64,000 nucleotides of DNA, from positions 201,561 through 265,560 of the forward strand of contig JBKBIP010000002.1 in NCBI GenBank assembly GCA_046297495.1. The letters run 5' to 3'. This DNA comes from JBKBIP01 sp046297495. GTDB lineage: Bacteria; Planctomycetota; Planctomycetia; Gemmatales; Gemmataceae. This document shows positions 9,280 to 17,516 of the stretch, piece after piece (positions within the stretch are counted from its first letter, which is position 1; each line of letters starts with the position of its first letter). Under the pieces are notes generated by a model. It was not told the DNA's origin, ran no database searches, and saw only the letters and a list, made by a program, of their open reading frames with translations. A program made the position numbers and the translations under genes.

Positions 9280-9440
9280 TCTCACCGTAATAGTTCCCAC
9301 CCTTGCCGTAGCCTTCTTTTCCATTTCTCTTTAAGCTATCAGCGTTCCGGCATAGGGCTCGCCGTTGGCTCGCTCGCTAAACAAGATTGCTGATTGCTGA
9401 TCGTTGAATGCGGACAGATGATTGCTATTAGGAGAATCTC

Positions 9441-10961
9441 ATGGCTGAAAAAATCACGCCACGCGCCAAGGATTATTCGCAGTGGTATCTCGATATTGTC
9501 CATCACGCCGGCTTGGCGGAGAACTCGGACGTGCGCGGCTGCATGGTCATCAAGCCGCACGGCTACGCGCTGTGGGAGAAGATGCAACGCGGGCTAGATC
9601 GGTTGTTCAAGGACACGGGCCACGTCAACGCTTATTTCCCGCTCTTTATTCCCAAACGCTTTTTGGAGAAAGAGGCCGAGCACGTTGAGGGATTCGCCAA
9701 GGAATGCGCCGTCGTCACCCATCATCGCCTCATCGCCAAGCCGGACGGCAAGGGGCTGATGCCCGACCCGGCGGCGCGGCTAGGTGACGAGGACATGCTC
9801 ATCATTCGGCCCACGTCGGAAACGATCATCTGGAACACCTACAAGAACTGGATTCAGAGCTACCGCGATTTGCCGTTGCTGATCAACCAATGGGCCAACG
9901 TAGTGCGCTGGGAGATGCGCACCCGGCTGTTCCTGCGCACCGCTGAGTTTCTCTGGCAAGAGGGGCACACCGCCCACGCCACACGGCAGGAGGCCGAGGA
10001 GGAGGCCCACCGCATGTTGGAAGTCTATCGCACCTTCGCCGAGGACTGGATGGCCATGCCGGTGTTGACGGGTCCCAAGAGTGAAGGCCAGAAATTCCCT
10101 GGGGCCGAATATACCCTGTGCATCGAGGCCATGATGCAGGACAAAAAGGCGTTACAAGCGGGGACAAGCCACTTCCTGGGCCAGAACTTCGCCAAGGCGT
10201 TCGACGTGCAGTTTCAAAGTCAGGAAGGAAAATTGGAGTACGCCTGGGCGACAAGCTGGGGCGTTTCCACTCGGCTCATCGGCGGCTTGTTGATGACTCA
10301 TAGCGACGATCAAGGGTTGGTGCTGCCACCGCGCTTGGCTCCCATTCATGTTGCCATCGTGCCCATTGGCAAGAATCCCGACGAACGCTCCGCCACCATC
10401 GCCGCCGCCGAAAAGCTGGCCGCCGAGCTGCGCGATATGCCGCGTGATGATTTCTTTGGCTACGAGCCGTTGAGCGTGAAGGTCGATACCGACTTCAACA
10501 AGTCACCAGGATTTCGCTTCATCGAATACGAAGTGCGTGGCATTCCCGTTCGCGTCGAGCTGGGGCCGAAGGATTTGGCCAACCAGGCGTGCGTGCTAGC
10601 CCGCCGCGACCTGCCTGGCAAGGAGGCGAAACAAGCCGGCGTGCCGCTGGCGGAGGCCGCTCAACGGATTGTCACCATGTTGCGCTCGATGCAGCACGAA
10701 TTGTTCGAGCGCGCCCGCCGTTTCCGCGATGATAATAGTCATGAAGTCGATTCCTACGATGACTTCAAGAAAATGATCGAGGAACCCGGCGGCTTCCTGT
10801 GGGCGCACTGGGATGGCACCCGCGAGACGGAAAACCTCATCGCCGCCGAGACGAAAGCGACGATTCGCTGCATCCCGTTTCAGCGGAAGCAAGAAACGGG
10901 TAAGTGCATCCGCACCGGCAAACCATCCGAGGGGCGCGTGGTGTTCGCCAAGGCATATTGA
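9441..10961 (+). CDS. proS: Prolyl-tRNA synthetase, archaeal/eukaryotic type
   Basis: This 506-residue class II aminoacyl-tRNA synthetase charges tRNA-Pro. Visible signatures are the N-terminal SQWYLDIVHHAGLAENSDVRG, motif 2 in RTAEFLWQEGHTAHAT, and motif 3 in GVSTRLIGGLLMTHSDDQG. The C-terminal zinc-binding-type extension ends in a Tyr (VVFAKAY), as in the archaeal-like ProS group, and there is no bacterial editing insert. The RBS AGGAG precedes the ATG by about 7 bases. It stands alone between hairpin repeats, and the downstream gene is convergent. Confidence 0.93.
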   Translation: MAEKITPRAKDYSQWYLDIVHHAGLAENSDVRGCMVIKPHGYALWEKMQRGLDRLFKDTGHVNAYFPLFIPKRFLEKEAEHVEGFAKECAVVTHHRLIAKPDGKGLMPDPAARLGDEDMLIIRPTSETIIWNTYKNWIQSYRDLPLLINQWANVVRWEMRTRLFLRTAEFLWQEGHTAHATRQEAEEEAHRMLEVYRTFAEDWMAMPVLTGPKSEGQKFPGAEYTLCIEAMMQDKKALQAGTSHFLGQNFAKAFDVQFQSQEGKLEYAWATSWGVSTRLIGGLLMTHSDDQGLVLPPRLAPIHVAIVPIGKNPDERSATIAAAEKLAAELRDMPRDDFFGYEPLSVKVDTDFNKSPGFRFIEYEVRGIPVRVELGPKDLANQACVLARRDLPGKEAKQAGVPLAEAAQRIVTMLRSMQHELFERARRFRDDNSHEVDSYDDFKKMIEEPGGFLWAHWDGTRETENLIAAETKATIRCIPFQRKQETGKCIRTGKPSEGRVVFAKAY

Positions 10962-10986
10962 TTCAAATAAACAAATTTATTACCAC

Positions 10987-11034
10987 ATTCATCGTTTTTC
11001 ACTGATCATTGGCGACGTGCGCGAAACGATGCAT
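10987..11034. repeat. Dispersed intergenic hairpin, copy 3
   Basis: The left arm is attcatcgttt (10987-10997) and the right arm gcgcgaaacgatgcat (11019-11034). The unit of about 48 bp fills the 87-base gap between the convergent proS and fadJ-like genes, so it could serve as a bidirectional terminator. Confidence 0.65.
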
Positions 11035-11048
11035 CCCGTTGCTAATAC

Positions 11049-13196
11049 CTACTCTCCATAGAATCCTTTCCGCGCTGCCGCCAGTTGGCGCATCGGCTCC
11101 GTCGGTTGGAAGCGGGGGCCGAGAGACTCATAGCGACTGAGTTTCGCCAACACTTCGGCCAGACCCAATTGATCGGCCCAGCGCAGGATGCCGCCGCGCT
11201 GCGCGGGGAAGCCGATGCCAAGGATCAAGCCCATATCCACGTCAGCGGGTTCGCGGACGATCTGCTCGGCGAGCACCCGGCTGGCTTCGACTAACATGGG
11301 GAGGAAGAGGCGGTCGGTGATCTCTTCAGCGGTGAAAGTGCGTTGTCCCGTCCGGCAACGTTTCAGGAATTCCTCCAGGGCCGGGTCGTCGCTGCCTCGG
11401 CTCCCCTTGGCATAGCTGTAAAAGCCTGCCCCGGATTTCTGCCCTAGACGCCCCGCCGCCACTAATTCATCGAGAATACGCGTCGTCTTGGCCCGATCCG
11501 CGAAGGCCGTGTTCACCACCCGCCCGGCGTACAAGGCGGTATCGAGGCCCACGACATCATTGAGCGTGATCGGTCCCATCGGCATGCCAAAGTTAGTCGC
11601 GGCCTGGTCGATCTCACGCGGGTTGGCCCCTTCTTCCAATAATACCAGAGATTCATTGATGTACGGAAATAAAATGCGATTGACGAGAAAGCCGGGACAA
11701 TCGCGGACTACGATGGGGGTCTTGCCGATGCGCTTGGCCAGGGCGACCAGCGTGGCCACCGTCTCGTCGCTGGTCTTGTCGCCGCGAATGACCTCGACCA
11801 GCGGCATGCGATCCACCGGATTGAAGAAGTGCATGCCAGCGAAGTTTTCGGGCTTGGCCACGGCTTGGGCCATGCGCGTGATGGAGATGGTCGAAGTGTT
11901 GGACGCTAAAATGACATCAGGACGAAGGAGAGGCTGAAGCTGCCGGTATAAGCCGACCTTGGCTTCTTCATTTTCGATGATCGCTTCAATGACCACATCG
12001 CGGTCAGCCAGCGGCGGCAACAGCAGCGTGGTGTTGAGCCGACCTAAAGCAGCGATCAGCTCGGGCAGCGACATCCGTTTGCGCTCCACCCGGCCTTGCA
12101 GCACCTTCGTAATTGCCGCTATTCCCTTGTCAAGAGCTGGCTGCTGGCTATCCACCATCACGACTGGCACGCCGCGCTGGATGTGAGCGCCGGCGATGCC
12201 GGCCCCCATGATCCCCGCGCCGATGACGCCGACCCGCTGCACGTCGCGCGGCTGGATGGACGCATCGGCGACGCCGGGGTCTTTCTGCAAGCGTTGATTC
12301 ATGAAAAACACCGCGATGAGGTTGCGAGAAATGGGACTACCCACCAAGGGGACGAATTGTTCCGTCTCGACTTGCAACCCCTCTTCGAGCGTCCGGTTGC
12401 AGCCTTGCTCGATGGCGTCCAAGGCGGCGATCGGGGCGGGTAGTTGTCCCTTGGTCTTGGACAGGACCAGCGCCCGTGCGACGGCGAACGTGAAGCTGGC
12501 TTGCTCCTCGGTCAAGCCGACCGGCTGCTGCTTGCGGCGGCGGAGATGGTACAGCGTCTCGGCGTTGTCTTGCGCCCAGTGGATTAGCCGCTCCGCCTCT
12601 TCATGGAGTCGTTCGCTGGGCACCGCGTCCCACACGATCCCCAGCTCGCGGGCGCGGTCGGCCTTGACGGTTTCGCCGGCGCAAATCAGCTCCGCCGCCT
12701 GGGACGGGCCGATGAGCCGGGTCAGGCGCTGCGTCCCTCCCCAGCCGGGAATGAGGCCGATTTTTACTTCGGGCAGGCCAATTTCGGTTTTGGGATGCGT
12801 GCTGGCCAGGCGAAAGTCAAACCCCAGGACCAATTCCAGCCCGCCGCCGACGCACGGCCCCTCGATGGCCGCCACGGTCGGATAGGGAAGCTGTTCGATG
12901 CCGGCGATCAGGTCGAGGCCCCGCCGCACCAATTGGCGCGAGGTGGCTTCATCTCGAACAGCGCTTCCCAGCTCGCGCAAGTCCGCCCCGGCGATGAACA
13001 TGCCCGGCTTGCCGCTCCGCAGGATCAGACCACTTACATCATCTCGACTTTGGAGATGGTTCAAAAGTTTTTCAAACTCCGCCAGCACGGCTTGATTGAG
13101 CGTATTGGCTCGGCTGCCCGGTTGATCGAAGGTGACAACGGCGATGTTATCCCGTACCTCCAACCGCAACGCATTCGCGGCAAATGATTCGGTCAT
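11049..13196 (-). CDS. Bifunctional enoyl-CoA hydratase / 3-hydroxyacyl-CoA dehydrogenase (FadJ/FadB-like)
   Basis: The 715-residue protein has an N-terminal crotonase domain with the oxyanion-hole region GADLREL and both catalytic acids (Glu in GGGLELVLG and in GLPEVKIGLIPGWGGTQRL). A 3-hydroxyacyl-CoA dehydrogenase follows, with the NAD-binding GAGIMGAGIAG, ASNTSTISI, and the catalytic His in GMHFFNPVDRMPLVEVI. Both C-terminal HAD helical domains are present. It carries out steps 2 and 3 of fatty-acid beta-oxidation. The start at 13196 (MTESF) has GGAAGG 9 bases upstream; the ATG at 13205 is too close to it. No thiolase gene is in the window. Confidence 0.92.
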   Translation of the reverse strand: MTESFAANALRLEVRDNIAVVTFDQPGSRANTLNQAVLAEFEKLLNHLQSRDDVSGLILRSGKPGMFIAGADLRELGSAVRDEATSRQLVRRGLDLIAGIEQLPYPTVAAIEGPCVGGGLELVLGFDFRLASTHPKTEIGLPEVKIGLIPGWGGTQRLTRLIGPSQAAELICAGETVKADRARELGIVWDAVPSERLHEEAERLIHWAQDNAETLYHLRRRKQQPVGLTEEQASFTFAVARALVLSKTKGQLPAPIAALDAIEQGCNRTLEEGLQVETEQFVPLVGSPISRNLIAVFFMNQRLQKDPGVADASIQPRDVQRVGVIGAGIMGAGIAGAHIQRGVPVVMVDSQQPALDKGIAAITKVLQGRVERKRMSLPELIAALGRLNTTLLLPPLADRDVVIEAIIENEEAKVGLYRQLQPLLRPDVILASNTSTISITRMAQAVAKPENFAGMHFFNPVDRMPLVEVIRGDKTSDETVATLVALAKRIGKTPIVVRDCPGFLVNRILFPYINESLVLLEEGANPREIDQAATNFGMPMGPITLNDVVGLDTALYAGRVVNTAFADRAKTTRILDELVAAGRLGQKSGAGFYSYAKGSRGSDDPALEEFLKRCRTGQRTFTAEEITDRLFLPMLVEASRVLAEQIVREPADVDMGLILGIGFPAQRGGILRWADQLGLAEVLAKLSRYESLGPRFQPTEPMRQLAAARKGFYGE

Positions 13197-13364
13197 GACA
13201 CGCATCCTTCCTTTGCTAATGTTCCCAGCGGCCCGCGTTCATCATAGCCGACGCCCACCGAATGGGTAGCCAGGTGCGCATTTCTCGTTGGTCCTAGACA
13301 GCAGCCCGCAAACGAGCCATCGGAATCCAAACGCCGCTATCCGCCCCTCCTGCCAATCTCTCCC

Positions 13365-14645
13365 CTACTCCAAGTTCTCGTGAAATCGGATCGGAATGGC
13401 CAGCGTGGCAACCGTCGAGAGGGCAGCGATGACGGTTAAATAGAGAGCAGGTGCTAATTTGGTGCCCGTCTCGGCGATGAGCCAAGTGGCGACCACCGGC
13501 GCCGTGCCGCCGAAGAGGGCCTGGCCCGCGTTATAGCCGATGGCAATGCCGGTATAGCGCGTTCGGGTGGGAAACATCTCGACGAAGGCGGCGGCCATCG
13601 GGCCATTGACGGCGGCCATCAGCACGGCGAAAATAGCCTGCCCCGCCAGCGCGGCCAACAGCGTTCCGTGTTCGAGCAGCACGAAGACCGGATAGGTCAG
13701 CAACATATAGCCGAGCGCGCCGGCCAGGATCACCGGCGGACGCCCGATGCGGTCGGAAAGATGTCCAAACCACGGCATCAAGAGCAAGCCGATAGCCAAG
13801 GTCACGGTATTGACAGCCAAGGCGTCGGGCAGCGCTGGCGTGTTGATGTCCGCCAGGAACGTCGGCATCCAGACGAACGGCATGTAAAAGCCCACTGCCA
13901 CCAGCAGCGTCAAACCGAATGTCGTCGCAATGGCCTTGGACCCGTGGCGAACCGCTTCCCGTATCGGCAAGCGTGCGACAGCCCCCCCTTCCGTCACTTC
14001 CACGAAATGCGGCGACTCCTCGACGCCACGCCGCAGCCACCAGCCGACCACGCCGACCAGGATGCCCGCCAGGAACGGCACGCGCCAACCCCAGGAATCG
14101 AGCTGCTCGGTGGGCAAGATCAGCGTCATCAAAGTGGCGACCGCGGACCCCAACAGAATGCCCCCGCCGGCGCTGGTGTTGCAAAAGCTGCCGATGAAAC
14201 CCCGCCGAGAGGGGGGGGCATGTTCACCCAAAAAGGCAATGGAGCCAATGTACTCTCCCCCCACGCTTAACCCTTGCAGCACTCGGATCACGGTCAACAG
14301 GACCGGGGCCGCTGCGCCGATCAGGGCATACGGTGGCAGCAGTCCCGTCAAGGCGGTGGGAATGGCCATCAGGGCGACGGATAACTCCAGGGCACGCTTG
14401 CGGCCCACGCGGTCGCCGATGTGCCCGAAGATGATCCCGCCGATGGGCCGCATCAGGTAGCCCACGGCGAAGATGGCGAACACTTGCAGCAGCGACGCTA
14501 GCCGACTTTCCGCCGGGAAATAGAGGTCGCTGATCGTGTGGGCGAAATAGCCAAACAGCGCGAAATCGTACCATTCCAGAATGTTGCCGATGACGCCAGC
14601 AAAAACGATCCGGCGTTTGTGGGCATCCAGTGGCGCGGATTCCAT
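13365..14645 (-). CDS. MFS transporter of the metabolite:H+ symporter (MHS) type
   Basis: The 426-residue protein has about 12 transmembrane segments. The MHS-type start is GNILEWYDFALFGYFAHTI, and the conserved cytoplasmic loop is FGHIGDRVGRKRAL. Later comes GEYIGSIAFLGEHAPPSRRGF. Relatives import proline, betaine, shikimate, citrate or dicarboxylates with protons; the substrate is not readable here. The start at 14645 (MESAPL) follows an AAGGGAG site; the upstream TTG at 14660 would include that site in the coding region. It lies downstream of a terminator and is probably its own transcription unit. Confidence 0.88.
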   Translation of the reverse strand: MESAPLDAHKRRIVFAGVIGNILEWYDFALFGYFAHTISDLYFPAESRLASLLQVFAIFAVGYLMRPIGGIIFGHIGDRVGRKRALELSVALMAIPTALTGLLPPYALIGAAAPVLLTVIRVLQGLSVGGEYIGSIAFLGEHAPPSRRGFIGSFCNTSAGGGILLGSAVATLMTLILPTEQLDSWGWRVPFLAGILVGVVGWWLRRGVEESPHFVEVTEGGAVARLPIREAVRHGSKAIATTFGLTLLVAVGFYMPFVWMPTFLADINTPALPDALAVNTVTLAIGLLLMPWFGHLSDRIGRPPVILAGALGYMLLTYPVFVLLEHGTLLAALAGQAIFAVLMAAVNGPMAAAFVEMFPTRTRYTGIAIGYNAGQALFGGTAPVVATWLIAETGTKLAPALYLTVIAALSTVATLAIPIRFHENLE

Positions 14646-14705
14646 CGTACTCCCTTGCAATTCGCATCGAGGGGGGAGAATTTTTGTAATTGTAGGTCAT
14701 CATAC

Positions 14706-14748
14706 GAAAAAAAAACCGCGACCTCGCGGCAAAAACGAAGTCGCGGTT
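14706..14748 (-). terminator. Intrinsic terminator after the WD40 gene
   Basis: On the minus strand a stem of nine pairs (aaccgcgac / gtcgcggtt, 14740-14748 with 14714-14722) is followed by a run of at least seven T. It lies just beyond the WD40 gene stop at 14782, so it ends the DUF1549/DUF1501/WD40 unit and insulates the MFS gene. Confidence 0.85.
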
Positions 14749-14781
14749 GCTCAACCATGACATAAAGCGAGCTGATGGAAA

Positions 14782-15945
14782 TTATCCCTCGAACTTCCAC
14801 ACCGCCACGGCGCCGGCGATGTCGGCGGCGGCGAGCCATTGATGATCGGGGGACAAGGCCAAGGCATGCAGCCAATCCTTGAATTGGCCACCGCGTGGCT
14901 GCCCTGCTTGCCCCACTTCCTTACCGTCGGCCACCTGGCAGATGCGCACCGTGGTATCGCGGCCCGTGGAGAGGACATACTTGCCATCAGCGGAGAAAAC
15001 CACGTCGGTGACGCCATACCGATGACCGGAAACCTCGCGGAGCACCTTGCCACTAGCGACATCAACGAGCAGCACCTTGCCGGTGTCGGTTTCGCCGCCT
15101 TGGCCCAGGGCCAACAGCTTGCCATCGGGGGAGAAATCGGCGGCGATTAGCCCCCCCTTGACGAACTTGCCCCAGGCTTGGGCGTAGCCATAGGAATTGT
15201 CTCGGACTTTGACATTGGGAAGCCAAACTTGGAGCAAGTCGAGCTTCTCCGCTCCGCTGTCCACGTTCCACAACCGGGCTTGCGGCGGCGGGCGGTCGAA
15301 GTCGCCGCGGCGATGGCAGTATTCGCTGACGAAGGCCAGCTTGCCGTCGGGAGACAAGGCCGCCGCCGTGACCCAGGCGATTTTCGAGCAAGTCCAACGG
15401 GAAACTTCCTTCAACGACGCCAGGTCCCACACGATCACCAAGCCGCTGTCATCGCCGCTAATCAATCGCTTTTGGTCGCGGCTCATGCCCAAACCATTGA
15501 CCCAATCCTGATGCCCCGCCAGTACCTGACATGCGGTTTGCACGGCAACTGGTACGCCGGGTTGCGTCAGGACATCCTTCTTGCCACGCTTGGCTTCGCG
15601 CTCGCGCGTCTGACTATCGAGGATCACCTCAGCGGTGCTGGACGGCGCGGCCGTCAGGTCCCAGATGCGCACCGTATGATCCAGGCTCGATGACGCCAAC
15701 GTCTTGCCATCCGCCGTGGCGACCAGGCGCGTGATGCCGTTGGTATGACCATCCAGGCGCCGCACTGGCGGCGGCAGCTCCTTGGATGGACTTTCCGGCA
15801 GCTCCCAGACAAAGATTTGTCCCGCCTGGTTGCCGGCGGCCACGCGCCGATTGCCCAGAAAGGCCACCGAGGTCGGCCAAATGCCAGCCCCTTCAAACGG
15901 CAGCTCCCACATCAATGTCGCCTTACCCGGTCGCAGCTCGGCCAT
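14782..15945 (-). CDS. WD40-repeat beta-propeller protein
   Basis: The 387-residue protein is built of repeated WD-type blades: GQIFVWELPE, DHTVRIWDLTA, GLVIVWDLASL, and a last blade ending in VAVWKFEG. DGKTLASSS, SPDGKLAF and SPDGKLLALG mark the strand-A regions. No signal peptide is seen (start MAELRPGKA), so it is predicted cytoplasmic. In planctomycetes such proteins often accompany DUF1549/DUF1553 and DUF1501 genes, as here (218 bases downstream of the DUF1501 gene, same strand). It probably acts as a binding scaffold; the ligand is unknown. The RBS is TGAGGA, 6 bases before the ATG. Confidence 0.85.
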   Translation of the reverse strand: MAELRPGKATLMWELPFEGAGIWPTSVAFLGNRRVAAGNQAGQIFVWELPESPSKELPPPVRRLDGHTNGITRLVATADGKTLASSSLDHTVRIWDLTAAPSSTAEVILDSQTREREAKRGKKDVLTQPGVPVAVQTACQVLAGHQDWVNGLGMSRDQKRLISGDDSGLVIVWDLASLKEVSRWTCSKIAWVTAAALSPDGKLAFVSEYCHRRGDFDRPPPQARLWNVDSGAEKLDLLQVWLPNVKVRDNSYGYAQAWGKFVKGGLIAADFSPDGKLLALGQGGETDTGKVLLVDVASGKVLREVSGHRYGVTDVVFSADGKYVLSTGRDTTVRICQVADGKEVGQAGQPRGGQFKDWLHALALSPDHQWLAAADIAGAVAVWKFEG

Positions 15946-15965
15946 GATCGGTCCTCATCGCGAAG

Positions 15966-16017
15966 GATGTATCGTCTCGCGTGAATCCAGGAATGTGCTT
16001 CGTGAAACGACAAATCC
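15966..16017. repeat. Dispersed intergenic hairpin, copy 4
   Basis: The left arm is gatgtatcgtctcgcg (15966-15981) and the right arm cgtgaaacgacaaatcc (16001-16017). It lies between DUF1501 and WD40, inside the presumed operon, just upstream of the WD40 ribosome-binding site. Confidence 0.55.
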
Positions 16018-16125
16018 AATGAATAAACGAATGGATTTCATTCACAAGGAAAAAGAATCAAATAGGTCGCGCCGAGGCCCAGTCCCCCCATGAAGCCGGA
16101 CCCGGCGGACCTTATGATCGATGTT

Positions 16126-16144
16126 CCGGTCTCCACGAGACCGG
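16126..16144. repeat. Short operon-internal hairpin, family 2, copy 1
   Basis: Perfect 8-bp stem (ccggtctc / gagaccgg) with a 3-base loop, followed by cttggg. It sits just after the DUF1501 stop. Similar hairpins with different but still complementary stem bases lie at 17488 and 58623. Confidence 0.6.
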
Positions 16145-16162
16145 CTTGGGTGCATCCAAGGC

Positions 16163-17437
16163 TTACGCCAGCAAGTCTTGCACCACGTTGGAGCCGAAGG
16201 GGGCCACGGGAATCGGGCGCAAGCCTTGGTAATGTTCCTTCTTGGGATTGATGCCCAGGCTTTGGTAGATGGTGGCGAAGAAATCCCCTTCCGTCACCAG
16301 GCCGTCCTTAATGTCGCGGCCGTCGGCATCGGTTTCGCCATACACCACACCCCCCTTGATGCCGCCGCCGGTCAAGGCCGTGCTCCAGGCGCGGACGTAG
16401 TGATCGCGCCCAGCCCGGTTGTTGATGTTCGGTGTTCGACCAATCTCTCCCATCCAGACGATGAGAGTATTTTGCAACAAGCCGCGCTGTTCCAAATCGA
16501 CGATCAGCCCCGCCCACGCTTGATCCATCGGCGGCACCAACCCTTTGTGGCCGGTGAAATTGTCACTGTGCGTGTCATAACCGCTCTGACCGACTTCGAC
16601 GAACGGCACCCCCGCTTCCACCAGCCGGCGCGCCAGCAAACAGCTTCGGCCAATGTTGCTCTCGCCGTATAGATTGCAGTACTTGTCCCATTCCTTGTCG
16701 ATGTTGAATACTTCACGGGTCTTTTGCAGGCGGCGAGCACTTTCGTAGGCTTCCTGGTGCATTCGGTTGGTTTCGACGGGGTGCAGCTGGCCGTAGTGCT
16801 CGTCCAGGAAAGCGCGCAGCTCGTTGCGGCGGGCTTCCTTGGCCGGGTCCAGGTTCGAGAACGAGAACGGCGGCAAGCGCCCATCCTGTCCCAAATGGAA
16901 CGGCTGATATTGCGGGCCGAGGAAGCCGGAACCCGCGTTGCCGTTGGATGAAACCTTGACGAAGGTGGGCAAGTCGGTCCCTTCTTGACCGTGATACTTG
17001 GCCACGATGGCGCCGATCTCCGGGTAACGGACGTTGGCGGTCGGTCGATAGCCGGTGTGCATCAGGTAGATGCCGCCGGGATGATCCACCTCGGAGGTGC
17101 GCATCGAACGGATGACGGCGATCTTGTCCATCTGCTCGGCGATCCTCGGCATCAGCTCGCAGATGTGAACGCCGGGGAGCTTGGTGGCGATGGGACGGAA
17201 CGGTCCCCCCGTGGGCCGCCCTGGTTTCATGTCGAAGGTCTCGAACTGGCTGCAACCGCCGTTGAGCCAGATCAGAATGCAATGCTTCTGGTCCTTGGCG
17301 ACCTGGGCGGCGTGCGCGGTGTTGGAGAACAACCCGCCCCAGTTGAGAAACACGCCGCCAGCAGTCGTGGCCAGCGTCCCTTTCAGAAACGCCCGCCGGC
17401 TCAGATGCTCATTACGCGGACACAGGGTATTTTTCAT
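16163..17437 (-). CDS. DUF1501 protein, Tat-exported (sulfatase-like)
   Basis: The 424-residue product begins with a twin-arginine signal (LSRRAFLKGTLATTAGG), so it is exported folded. DUF1501 belongs to the alkaline-phosphatase/sulfatase superfamily. Typical segments are ILIWLNGGCSQFETFDMKPG, MRTSEVDHPGGIYLMHTGY and a late metal-region stretch MGEIGRTPNINNRAGRDHY. The start at 17437 has AAGGATG upstream; an in-frame extension to 17539 overlaps the upstream gene. Together with the DUF1549/DUF1553 gene 80 bases upstream it forms a pair common in planctomycetes. The substrate is unknown. Confidence 0.9.
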   Translation of the reverse strand: MKNTLCPRNEHLSRRAFLKGTLATTAGGVFLNWGGLFSNTAHAAQVAKDQKHCILIWLNGGCSQFETFDMKPGRPTGGPFRPIATKLPGVHICELMPRIAEQMDKIAVIRSMRTSEVDHPGGIYLMHTGYRPTANVRYPEIGAIVAKYHGQEGTDLPTFVKVSSNGNAGSGFLGPQYQPFHLGQDGRLPPFSFSNLDPAKEARRNELRAFLDEHYGQLHPVETNRMHQEAYESARRLQKTREVFNIDKEWDKYCNLYGESNIGRSCLLARRLVEAGVPFVEVGQSGYDTHSDNFTGHKGLVPPMDQAWAGLIVDLEQRGLLQNTLIVWMGEIGRTPNINNRAGRDHYVRAWSTALTGGGIKGGVVYGETDADGRDIKDGLVTEGDFFATIYQSLGINPKKEHYQGLRPIPVAPFGSNVVQDLLA

Positions 17438-17487
17438 GGTGACATCCTTAAGCAAATATCCAAGTATCCAAACCGGTCCCGGGGGGG

Positions 17488-17506
17488 CTGGTCGCCGCGC
17501 GACCGG
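17488..17506. repeat. Short operon-internal hairpin, family 2, copy 2
   Basis: The stem is ctggtcgc / gcgaccgg with a cgc loop, followed by cttgg. It lies in the 80-base gap between the DUF1549/DUF1553 stop and the DUF1501 start, close to the translation signals of DUF1501. Confidence 0.55.
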
Positions 17507-17516
17507 CTTGGATGGG

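Larger units (their letters stand above)
8998..9440. other. Intergenic region with two copies of a dispersed hairpin
   Basis: These 443 bases separate the divergently transcribed peptidase and proS genes. They contain two units of the dispersed hairpin family (listed separately). The right arm of the first (gcgcgaaacgatgaatc, ending 9166) and the left arm of the second (from 9228) form a perfect long-range inverted repeat with about 61 bases between them. I see no convincing gene here. An AGGAG site directly precedes proS. Confidence 0.6.
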